Shown here in pieces: positions 7,238-13,881 of a stretch of 15,204 bases of DNA (positions within the stretch are counted from its first letter, which is position 1; each line of letters opens with the position of its first letter). Position numbers and translations under genes: made by a program. The stretch is from Bacillota bacterium. GTDB lineage: Bacteria; Bacillota; Sulfobacillia; JAJZYS01; JAJYTV01. The notes under the pieces are model-generated. The model was given only the letters and a program-made list of their open reading frames with translations, was not told where the DNA came from and did not search any database. Where the stretch lies: positions 1-15,204 of the forward strand of contig JAJZIE010000031.1 in assembly GCA_021810725.1 (NCBI GenBank), written 5' to 3'.

Positions 7238-7276
7238 AAGCGGCGCGGCACCTCCGGGGAAGGTGCCGCGCCGCTT
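7238..7276 (-). terminator. Long perfect hairpin after the M29 aminopeptidase
   Basis: AAGCGGCGCGGCACCT (7238-7253) is exactly complementary to AGGTGCCGCGCCGCTT (7261-7276). This is a 16-bp stem with a 7-base loop, 24 bases past the aminopeptidase stop. On the minus strand it ends in CTT followed by CCTGCGTT, so there is no real U-tract, but the stem is very stable. Its position between the M29 and DUF421 genes makes a terminator for the former the simplest reading. Confidence 0.8.
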
Positions 7277-7300
7277 GCGCAGTCGGGATGCGGTCCCGCT

Positions 7301-8545
7301 TCAGCCTCCGATCGGCGCGGCCCAGCGGCCGGCCCGGAAGATTGGGGTCTCGGCGCCGGACGTCGTCTCGGCCGTAATGTCGAGGTCGTCGGAGCCGATC
7401 ATGAAGTCCACGTGGGTGAGACTCACGTTGCCGCCTCGGGCGAGGAGGTCCTCATCCGAGTGGACGTCGGCCGCGTCGGTGAGGCAGGTGGGGTAGGCCG
7501 CACCGATCGCGAGATGGCAGGAGGCGTTCTCGTCGAAGAGCGTGTTGTAGAACAGGATGCCGGACTCGGAGATCGGCGAGTCCACCGGCACGAGCGCCAC
7601 CTCGCCAAGGTAGTGCGAGCCTTCGTCGGTCTCGATCACCTGACGCAGGGCATCTTCGCCCTGGTCGGCGTGGAAGTCCACGATGCGGCCCTTCGCGAAG
7701 GTGATCTCGATGCCGTCGATGATCTGGCCGCTGTACGACAGCTTGCGCGTGCTGCGCAGCTTGCCGTCGACGCCGGTCCGCTCCGGCAAGGTGAAGACTT
7801 CCTCGGTCGGGATGTTCGGCGAGGTAGGGTAGCCGACCGCGCGCTGCTGGCCCGACGCAACCCACTGGTGCGTCTTGGGCAGTTCGATCGTGAGGTCGGT
7901 GATCGGGGACTTGTAGTGCAGGCGCCGGATGCCTAGGCCGTTCAGCCAGTTGCGCCTGGCCTGCAGATCCTTGATGTGCCGGTGCCAGGCGGCGACCGGG
8001 TCCGGACCGTCGCAGCGGCTCGTGCGCAGGATCGCCTGCCAGAGTTTCGCCACCGCCTCGTCCTCCGGCAGATCCGGAAAGACCTTGCGCGCCCAGGCCG
8101 GGGACGGTGCGGCCACGAGCGACCAGGCGACCTTGTGGGCCATCTGCAGACGCGTGAAGGGCTGTAGCGCCTGCTGGGCGCCGCGGCGCGATGCCATGAT
8201 GCGCTCCGACGGGATCCCCTTCAGGTTTTCCGGATCTCCGCCGATGATCGAGAGCAGCGCGGCGTTTCCCTCGGCCTCTTGCAGGAGACCGTCGGCAAGC
8301 CATTTCGGAAACTCGCCGAGCGCATCCTCCGGTGCCATCTCGAGCCCGATCCGTTCGATGACCTCGTCGTTGAACAGTGTGCGCACATTGCGGGCGCCGG
8401 CGGCATAGGCCGCCCGCGTCACCGCCCTGGCCGCGCCAACCTGCGTCGCTGGCGCCAGCAGGATGACGTTCTGGTCCGGCTGCAGGTTCACTCCGACCTG
8501 TACCGCGACCTCTGCGATCGGTCTGAATTCCTCTTCGCTGACCGT
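7301..8545 (-). CDS. M29-family metallo-aminopeptidase (AmpS/AmpT-like), atypical start
   Basis: A cytoplasmic dinuclear metal aminopeptidase that removes N-terminal residues from peptides. With residue 1 at 8545, conserved metal-binding positions are Glu248/Glu249 (PTEEVFTLP), Glu315 (YLGEVALVP), His344 (ENASCHLAIG), His378 and Asp380 (LTHVDFMIG). These agree within a few positions with the ligands I recall for the Thermus enzyme, so both the family and a length near 414 residues are supported. The N-terminal SEEEFRPIAEVAVQVGVNLQPDQNV matches the usual beginning of the family. No ATG or GTG exists at this point: the frame reads GTC ACC ACG GTC AGC, with GGAAGGAG upstream. The ACG at 8545 is proposed as an eroded or non-canonical start. 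A TTG at 8626 and an ATG at 8743 are in frame but would add unrelated residues. The gene diverges from the MFS operon. Confidence 0.85.
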   Translation of the reverse strand, partial: TVSEEEFRPIAEVAVQVGVNLQPDQNVILLAPATQVGAARAVTRAAYAAGARNVRTLFNDEVIERIGLEMAPEDALGEFPKWLADGLLQEAEGNAALLSIIGGDPENLKGIPSERIMASRRGAQQALQPFTRLQMAHKVAWSLVAAPSPAWARKVFPDLPEDEAVAKLWQAILRTSRCDGPDPVAAWHRHIKDLQARRNWLNGLGIRRLHYKSPITDLTIELPKTHQWVASGQQRAVGYPTSPNIPTEEVFTLPERTGVDGKLRSTRKLSYSGQIIDGIEITFAKGRIVDFHADQGEDALRQVIETDEGSHYLGEVALVPVDSPISESGILFYNTLFDENASCHLAIGAAYPTCLTDAADVHSDEDLLARGGNVSLTHVDFMIGSDDLDITAETTSGAETPIFRAGRWAAPIGG

Positions 8546-8555
8546 GGTGACCGAA

Positions 8556-8563
8556 CTCCTTCC
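8556..8563 (-). promoter_or_regulatory. Ribosome-site-like sequence before the M29 coding region
   Basis: On the minus strand, GGAAGGAG lies 10 bases before the ACG at 8545 and 4 bases before a GTC at 8551. It marks where translation should begin even though no standard start codon follows. Confidence 0.5.
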
Positions 8564-8593
8564 ACCCGAAGCCTCTTTCGGGAATTTGGGGTC

Positions 8594-8715
8594 GACCTGC
8601 CCGGGACCTGCCTCGTGGATCGCCAATCGTCGCGAATGGGGCTTGAAATCTCTTGGCCCACATCGCACGAGGTATGAGGGGCAGGTCTCGCGAACCTGTC
8701 CTGCGCGGAGCAGGT
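8594..8715. promoter_or_regulatory. Cluster of GCAGGT/ACCTGC hexamers in the divergent promoter region
   Basis: Between the M29 and MFS genes, ACCTGC occurs at 8595-8600 and 8606-8611, forming an 11-base-period direct repeat GACCTGCC. GCAGGT occurs at 8681-8686 and 8710-8715, and ACCTGT (one mismatch) at 8694-8699. Repeated half-sites at helical spacing in a divergent intergenic region suggest an operator for a shared regulator. No regulator gene is present in the window. The same hexamer also occurs at 8482-8487 inside the M29 gene, so this stays tentative. Confidence 0.35.
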
Positions 8716-8763
8716 CGCCGGCGACGGCCGCCAGTGCCCGCACAACAGCCAGTCCACGCCGCA

Positions 8764-8769
8764 GGGAGG
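8764..8769 (+). promoter_or_regulatory. Ribosome binding site of the MFS gene
   Basis: GGGAGG is 6 bases before ATG 8776 and decides this start over the upstream extension of the frame to 8653, which is arginine-rich and does not resemble a transporter. Confidence 0.65.
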
Positions 8770-8775
8770 CACGTC

Positions 8776-9972
8776 ATGCGAGGTCGCTGGGCCATTCTGG
8801 CCGCCTACGGTCTGCTCGCCGCCGCAACTCAGATGCTCTGGATCACGTTCGCCCCGATCACGACGCAGGTGGCGCCCGTCCTGCACGCCAGCGTTGCCGC
8901 CGTCGGCAATCTGGCCGCGATCTTTCCCCTCATCTATGTCGTGCTGGCCCTGCCGACCGGACGCTGGCTCGACCGCAACTTCAACCTGGCGCTGCGCACC
9001 GGGGCCGTCCTGACCGGCGCGGGTGGCCTCCTGCGCCTCGTCGCGCCGCATCTCTTCCTCTGGCAGCTCGTGGCGCAGGTGGTGATCGCGGCCGGACAGC
9101 CACTCGTGCTGAACGCCATCACGAAGCTCGCCGCCCGCTACTTCCCGGCCGCGGAACGGGCGCTCGCGATCGGCCTTGGCACGGTCGCGCTCTTCCTCGG
9201 CATCATGATCGCCATGGCCCTCGGGCCAGTGCTGTTCGCCGCTGGCGGGATCGAACTCGTGCTGCTGGTGCAGGGTCTGATCGGCGCGGCGGGCGCCGTC
9301 ACCCTGGCCTTCGGCCTCGGCCGGCCGGCGGCCTTTTCGGATCCGCCGTCGGAGGGCGCGGGCATGTGGCTGCCCAAGGAGCCGCTGCTCTGGAAGCTGG
9401 GCGGACTGCTCTTCGTCGGCATGGGCATCTACAACGCCTTCGCGACCTGGCTCCAGCCGATTCTCGCGGACTTCGGCGCCGGCGCCATGGCGGGCAACCT
9501 GCTCGCCTTGATGACCCTCACGGGCATCGTCGGCGCCGGCGTGCTGCCGCCGATCGTGGCTGGCAAGGGGTGGCGCCGCACGACCTTGACGCTCGCCGTC
9601 GCCTGGACGCTGCTTACGGCGCTCGCGATCGACTGGCGGCAGGGTACGCTCTGGCTCAGCTTCTGGCTCGGGGTCGAGGGACTCCTGCTGCTCGCGAGCC
9701 TGCCGGTGGTGCTCGACTGGTCCGAGGTGCATGTCGGGGCGGGCCAGCAGGGGAGGGCGGTCGGCTTCCTGATGCTGGCCGGCAACCTCGGCGGCTTCGT
9801 GCTGGTGGTCGCGATGACGCCGCTCGTGGCGGCGCCGCACCTCGCGCTCGGCTTCGTCGCCGTCGTGGCCTTCCTCGGGCTGTGCGTGGCGTGGCTGCTG
9901 CCCAGGCGGCAGGAAGCCGGGGCCGGACTGACGGCCGCGATCTCTGAAGGACCTGGAGGAGGAGTTTCGTGA
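8776..9972 (+). CDS. MFS transporter
   Basis: A 398-residue polytopic membrane protein, about 12 hydrophobic helices by eye. The first helix carries AAYGLLAAATQMLWITFAPIT. The loop after helix 2 carries a degenerate MFS motif A, GRWLDRNFNLALR (62-74), with the Asp and flanking Arg. This arrangement (early W.TFAPI then LP.GR.LDR) recalls the FLVCR-like branch of the superfamily, but the similarity is not enough to name a substrate. A charged central loop (about 190-205, RPAAFSDPPSEG) separates the two six-helix halves as expected. ATG 8776 has GGGAGG six bases upstream. The stop overlaps the GTG start of the lyase gene (GTGA, 9969-9972), making this the first gene of a four-gene operon. I infer that it imports the compound processed by the kinase and lyase; export of a product is the alternative. 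Confidence 0.88.
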   Translation: MRGRWAILAAYGLLAAATQMLWITFAPITTQVAPVLHASVAAVGNLAAIFPLIYVVLALPTGRWLDRNFNLALRTGAVLTGAGGLLRLVAPHLFLWQLVAQVVIAAGQPLVLNAITKLAARYFPAAERALAIGLGTVALFLGIMIAMALGPVLFAAGGIELVLLVQGLIGAAGAVTLAFGLGRPAAFSDPPSEGAGMWLPKEPLLWKLGGLLFVGMGIYNAFATWLQPILADFGAGAMAGNLLALMTLTGIVGAGVLPPIVAGKGWRRTTLTLAVAWTLLTALAIDWRQGTLWLSFWLGVEGLLLLASLPVVLDWSEVHVGAGQQGRAVGFLMLAGNLGGFVLVVAMTPLVAAPHLALGFVAVVAFLGLCVAWLLPRRQEAGAGLTAAISEGPGGGVS

Positions 9973-11375
9973 GCGGAGAGGACATCCTCGGACAACTGGA
10001 GCGTCAACTGAAGCCCTATCGCGACCAGGTGGAAACGTTCGACCGCATCCCGGCGAAGGGCCGGGGCGAAGAGGAGGTGCTCGCGCTCCTCGAGAGTTTG
10101 GCGAGGCGCGAGGAGCCGCGCTGGCGCCAGGGCTACGCCTCGGGTGCCGTCTACCACGGCGGCGAGGAGCACGCCCGCTTCCTCGCCAAGGCCTACGCCC
10201 TGCACGCCCAGGACAACCCCCTGCATCCGGACCTCTGGCCGAGTTCCACCAAGTTCGAGGCCGAGGTGGTGGCGATGACCGCCCGCATGCTCTCGGGGGA
10301 CGAGGTGGGACGGCGGCGGCGCGGCGCCAAGGTGGTCGGGGCGGTCTCGACCGGCGGCACGGAGAGCATCCTGCTCGCGATGCTGGCCTACCGGGACTGG
10401 GGCAAGGCGAGAGGCATCGCCGAGCCCGAGGTGGTTGCGCCCGTGACGGCCCACGCCGCCTTCCGCAAGGCGGCCCATTACTTCGGCCTGCGCCTCGTCG
10501 AGGTGGGGGTGGACGAGAACTTCAGGGCGGATGTCGAGGCGATGCGGGCGGCCGTCAGCGAAGCGACGGTGGCTATCGTCGCCTCCGCCCCGTCCTTTCC
10601 GCACGGGGCGATCGACCCGATCCCGGAGATCGCCGCCATCGCCGAGGAGCGCGGCATCGGCTGCCACGTCGACGCCTGTCTCGGCGGCTTCCTCCTGCCC
10701 TGGGCGGAGCGGCTCGGATATCCGGTGCCGCCCTTCGACTTCCGCCTGCCGGGCGTCACGTCGATCTCGGTGGACACGCACAAGTACGGTTACGCGGCGA
10801 AGGGCACCTCCGTGGTGCTCTACCGCTCGGAGGAGCTCTTCCACCACCAGTGCTACGCGGCCACCGACTGGCCTGGGGGACTCTACGCGTCGTCCACCTT
10901 GCTCGGCAGCCGGCCCGGCGGGCTGATCGCCGCCGCCTGGGCCTCGCTCGTCGCGACGGGCGAAGAGGGCTACATGGCGGCCGCCAAGGACATCCTCGCG
11001 GCCGCGGATCGCATCAAGGCGGGGGTGCGGGCCATTCCCGAGCTCAAGCTGCTGGGGGATCCGCTCTTCGTCGTGGCGGTCGGGTCGGACGCGGTCGACG
11101 TCTATCGCGTCATGGACCACATGACGGCGCGCGGTTGGAGCCTCAACGGCCTGCACCATCCGGCCGCCTTTCATCTCGCCGTCACGCGGCGTCACGCCGA
11201 GGATGGCGTCGCCGAACGCTTCCTTTCGGATCTCGCGGCATGCGTCGAGAAAGTGCGGCATTCCCCGCCGTCGGACGAGGGCATGGCGCCGCTCTACGGC
11301 CTCGCCGCGGTGGCACCCGGCGAACTCGTGCAGGGACTCCTCGAAGCCTACATCGACGTCCTCTACGAGGTGTAG
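9969..11375 (+). CDS. Sphingosine-1-phosphate lyase family PLP-dependent enzyme
   Basis: A 468-residue fold-type I PLP enzyme. Sphingosine-1-phosphate lyases cleave a phosphorylated long-chain 2-amino-1,3-diol into an aldehyde and phosphoethanolamine. The resemblance to the eukaryotic enzyme is strong over the whole core: SGAVYHGGEEH (58-68), NPLHPDLWPS (83-92), STGGTESILLAMLAYRDW (127-144), VAPVTAHAAFRKAAHYFG (156-173) with ring-stacking His163, PHGAIDPIPEIA (211-222), HVDACLGGFL (233-242) with Asp235, and SVDTHKYGYAAKGTSVVLY (268-286) with the Schiff-base Lys272. TDWPGGLYASSTLLGSRPGG follows, with LMTARGW-like MTARGWSLNGL near 379. It lacks the N-terminal membrane helix of the eukaryotic protein, so it is soluble. 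A short Arg-rich insertion (GRRRRGAK, about 114-121) precedes the glycine loop. GTG 9969 has a GGAGGAG site and overlaps the MFS stop. The amine substrate here could be a true sphingoid base or another phosphorylated amino alcohol. Confidence 0.93.
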   Translation: MSGEDILGQLERQLKPYRDQVETFDRIPAKGRGEEEVLALLESLARREEPRWRQGYASGAVYHGGEEHARFLAKAYALHAQDNPLHPDLWPSSTKFEAEVVAMTARMLSGDEVGRRRRGAKVVGAVSTGGTESILLAMLAYRDWGKARGIAEPEVVAPVTAHAAFRKAAHYFGLRLVEVGVDENFRADVEAMRAAVSEATVAIVASAPSFPHGAIDPIPEIAAIAEERGIGCHVDACLGGFLLPWAERLGYPVPPFDFRLPGVTSISVDTHKYGYAAKGTSVVLYRSEELFHHQCYAATDWPGGLYASSTLLGSRPGGLIAAAWASLVATGEEGYMAAAKDILAAADRIKAGVRAIPELKLLGDPLFVVAVGSDAVDVYRVMDHMTARGWSLNGLHHPAAFHLAVTRRHAEDGVAERFLSDLAACVEKVRHSPPSDEGMAPLYGLAAVAPGELVQGLLEAYIDVLYEV

Positions 11376-11378
11376 CCC

Positions 11379-12959
11379 GTGGGCAGATCTTGCGTTCTGG
11401 CCATCGATCTCGGCACATCGGCCTGCAAGGTGGCCCTGGTCGCGACGGACGGCGAGGTGCTCGACATCGCTTCGCAGGCCTACCCGCTGTCGCTCCTCGC
11501 GGGCGGCGGAGCCGAACAGGACCCGGAGCTCTGGTGGGAGGCCATCCGCGCCGCGACGGGCACCCTCTTCGCCCGCGGCGCCGCGGGCCCGGGCGACGTC
11601 CTCGGCATCGGCTGCACGGCGCAGTGGAGCGGGACGGTGGCGGTCGACGGGAAGGGGCGGGCCCTGCGGCCCGCCATCATCTGGATGGACGCCCGCGGTG
11701 CGCCGTACGTGCGCGCCGCGACGGACGGATGGCCGCGTGTCGCGGGCTATGGCGCCGGCAAGCTCCTGCGCTGGCTCGCCCGAACGGGAGGCATTCCGGC
11801 GGGGTCCGGGAAGGACTCGGTCGCGCACATCCTCTACCTGCAGTCCGAGGAGCACAGGATCTACCAGGAAGCGGCCTGCTTTCTCGAGCCGAAGGACTAT
11901 CTGAACGCCAGGCTCACGGGGCGCTTCGCGGCCACCTTCGATTCGATCGCCCTGCATTGGGTCACGGACAACCGGGATCCCGCGCATGTCCGCTACGACC
12001 CGGACCTCGCGCGGGAGCTCGGCGTCGACCTCGAGAAGCTGCCGCCGCTCGTGACCTCGACGGACGTCGTCGGCACCCTCTCGCCAGCGGCGGCCGCCGA
12101 TCTCGGCCTACCACCGGGACTGCCGGTGGCGGGGGGCTCGCCCGACGTCCAGTCCGCGGCGGTCGGCTCCGGCGCGACCAGGGACTACGAGCCGCACCTC
12201 TACCTGGGCACATCCTCGTGGCTCACCTGCCACGTGCCACGCAAGAAGACGGACATCGCGCACAACATGGCGACCCTGCCCTCCGCCATACCCGGACGCT
12301 ATCTCGTCGCAAACGAACAGGAGACCGCCGGGGCCTGCCTCACCTTCCTGCGCGACAACCTGCTCTACCACGAAGACGGCCTGCAGACCGGCGCGGCACC
12401 GGAAGACGTGCTGGCGCGTCTCGACCAGGTGGCGGCCGCCGCGGAGCCTGGCTCGGGCGGCGTACTGTTCGCGCCCTGGCTCTACGGTGAGCGCACGCCG
12501 ATCGAGGACCACCTGGTGCGCGGCGGCTTCTACAACGTCTCGCTCGGGACGAGGCGGCCCGAGTTCGTCCGGGCCGTGCTGGAAGGCGTCGCGCTCAACA
12601 GCCGCTGGCTCCTCGAGGCCATGGACGGCTTCACCGGCCGCACCCTGGACCCGATCCGCTTCATCGGCGGCGGGGCGCGTTCGGAGGTCTGGTGCCAGAT
12701 CATGGCGGACGTGCTCGGACGCCGCATCGACCAGACCGAGGCGCCGCTGCAGGCGAACGTGCGCGGTGCCGGCGCGATCGCCCTCGTGGCGCTCGGCAGG
12801 GCTCGTTTCGAGGAGATGGCCTCGCGGGTGCGGGTGGGCCGCTCCTACACGCCGAGGTCCGGGACGCGGGCCACGTACGACCGGGCGTTCGCCGCGTTCA
12901 GGGAGGTCTACCGGCGCAACCGCCCGATCTACCGGCGGCTGAACGGCTCGCGGGCTTGA
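11379..12959 (+). CDS. FGGY-family kinase (xylulokinase-like)
   Basis: A 526-residue kinase of the FGGY/actin-like fold, slightly longer than typical xylulokinases. Motifs are the N-terminal phosphate loop AIDLGTSACKVALV (8-21), EQDPELWWEA (46-55), GIGCTAQWSGTVAVD (76-90) with IIWMDARG, the catalytic base region VAGGSPDVQSAAVGSG (250-265) with Asp256, the LGTSSWLTC loop (276-284), PWLYGERTP, and FIGGGARSEVWCQIMADVLG near 430-450. Family members phosphorylate terminal hydroxyls of sugars, polyols or related alcohols using ATP. The start is GTG 11379, three bases after the lyase stop, with GAGGTG at 11367-11372 inside the lyase end, so translation is coupled. Its fixed position behind a lyase that needs a phosphorylated substrate is the basis for proposing that it makes that substrate. 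A conventional sugar substrate remains possible. Confidence 0.92.
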   Translation: MGRSCVLAIDLGTSACKVALVATDGEVLDIASQAYPLSLLAGGGAEQDPELWWEAIRAATGTLFARGAAGPGDVLGIGCTAQWSGTVAVDGKGRALRPAIIWMDARGAPYVRAATDGWPRVAGYGAGKLLRWLARTGGIPAGSGKDSVAHILYLQSEEHRIYQEAACFLEPKDYLNARLTGRFAATFDSIALHWVTDNRDPAHVRYDPDLARELGVDLEKLPPLVTSTDVVGTLSPAAAADLGLPPGLPVAGGSPDVQSAAVGSGATRDYEPHLYLGTSSWLTCHVPRKKTDIAHNMATLPSAIPGRYLVANEQETAGACLTFLRDNLLYHEDGLQTGAAPEDVLARLDQVAAAAEPGSGGVLFAPWLYGERTPIEDHLVRGGFYNVSLGTRRPEFVRAVLEGVALNSRWLLEAMDGFTGRTLDPIRFIGGGARSEVWCQIMADVLGRRIDQTEAPLQANVRGAGAIALVALGRARFEEMASRVRVGRSYTPRSGTRATYDRAFAAFREVYRRNRPIYRRLNGSRA

Positions 12960-12963
12960 ACCT

Positions 12964-12990
12964 GCCCGCAGGTCCCACGGCCCTGCGGGC
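12964..12990 (+). terminator. Hairpin between the kinase and the SDR gene
   Basis: GCCCGCAGG (12964-12972) pairs exactly with CCTGCGGGC (12982-12990) around a 9-base loop, five bases after the kinase stop and 53 bases before the SDR start. With no T-run it may act as an attenuator or an mRNA-processing stem that lowers SDR expression relative to the first three genes. Confidence 0.5.
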
Positions 12991-13031
12991 GAACATCCCA
13001 TGGGGGCCGGCGGGGGAAAGGCCGGACCCGC

Positions 13032-13038
13032 GGGAGGT
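13032..13038 (+). promoter_or_regulatory. Ribosome binding site of the SDR gene
   Basis: GGGAGGT lies 5 bases before ATG 13044, a strong independent initiation site that fits the larger gap from the kinase. Confidence 0.6.
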
Positions 13039-13043
13039 TTCCC

Positions 13044-13829
13044 ATGGAGCTCAGCGATAGGGTCGTCGCCATCACCGGGGCTTCGTCCGGCATCGGCCGC
13101 TCGCTCGCGCGGTACGTCGCGGGCAAGGGAGCCAAAGTGGCGCTGCTGGCCCGGCGCCGGGAACTGCTCGAGGAACTGGCGGGGGAACTCGCGTCGGCCG
13201 GCGCGACGGCTGTCGCCGTGACGGTGGACATCGCCGACGGCGAGGCTGTGCGCCGTGCCTTCGCGGAGGTGGGCGAGCGCCTCGGGCGGCTCGACGTCCT
13301 CGTCAACAATGCCGGCGTCGGTTACTTCGGTCCTCTGGAGCGCATCGCGGAAGGGGATCTCGATCGGCTCGTGCGCACCAACGTCTACGGGCCCGTCTTC
13401 GCCCTGCAGGCGGCGCTGCCGGCGCTCAAGGAGAGCAGGGGCCTCGTCTGCAACGTCTCGTCGGGCCTCTCGAAGCGCACCCTGCCGCTTCTTGCGCCCT
13501 ACGCCGGCACGAAGAGCATGCTCGATGCGCTCACCGACGGCATGCGCATGGAACTGCGGCGCTACGGCGTCCGGGTCGTGAACTACTGCGCGCCCGAGAC
13601 CGAAACCGACTTCGACCGCACCACCATCCGCGGCGAGGGCGTCGCGGTACCAGCGACGCGACGGCGCCGCCAGAGCCCCGAGCGGGTGGCGGCGCGCATC
13701 GCCCGGGCGATCGAGCAGGAGCGCAGGGAGGTGGTCGAGACGCGGGCGCTGGTCTGGATGGCCCGGCTCGCGCCCGGCCTCCTCGACCGCATGTTCTCCG
13801 GCATGGTCGACCGCTACGATCCGAGCTGA
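13044..13829 (+). CDS. Short-chain dehydrogenase/reductase (SDR)
   Basis: A 261-residue classical SDR using NAD(P)H. The cofactor loop is TGASSGIG (11-18), followed by ALLARRRELLEEL, whose Arg37-Arg39 after the second strand favour NADP. Then come VDIAD (61-65), NNAG (88-91), Asn113, and the catalytic Ser139 or Ser140, Tyr153 and Lys157 (CNVSSGLSKRTLPLLAPYAGTK). The set is complete. After the active site, CAPETETDFDRTT replaces the more usual PG.V.T region. The C-terminal part (ALVWMARLAPGLLDRMFSGMVDRY) resembles SDRs acting on lipid-like or steroid-like substrates, but this is weak. It is the last gene of the plus-strand operon, 84 bases after the kinase. It may reduce the lyase-derived aldehyde or oxidise an alcohol precursor; neither is shown. 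Confidence 0.9.
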   Translation: MELSDRVVAITGASSGIGRSLARYVAGKGAKVALLARRRELLEELAGELASAGATAVAVTVDIADGEAVRRAFAEVGERLGRLDVLVNNAGVGYFGPLERIAEGDLDRLVRTNVYGPVFALQAALPALKESRGLVCNVSSGLSKRTLPLLAPYAGTKSMLDALTDGMRMELRRYGVRVVNYCAPETETDFDRTTIRGEGVAVPATRRRRQSPERVAARIARAIEQERREVVETRALVWMARLAPGLLDRMFSGMVDRYDPS

Positions 13830-13841
13830 GCCGGAATGGCG

Positions 13842-13876
13842 CGAGAGCTCCGGGCCAGGCAGGTCCGGAGCTCTCG
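13842..13876. terminator. Bidirectional terminator between the SDR and CoA-ligase genes
   Basis: CGAGAGCTCCGG (13842-13853) and CCGGAGCTCTCG (13865-13876) form a perfect 12-bp stem with an 11-base loop, exactly between two convergent stop codons. T-runs are absent on both sides, as is common in high-GC genomes. Its symmetry allows it to serve both transcripts. Confidence 0.75.
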
Positions 13877-13881
13877 TGTCC

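Noticed and set aside
9429..11987. An 852-codon open frame on the minus strand opposite the MFS, lyase and kinase genes
   Set aside because: It is rich in Arg, Gly, His and Asp with no domain motif, and lies opposite three clearly recognisable genes. It is a typical high-GC antisense shadow.
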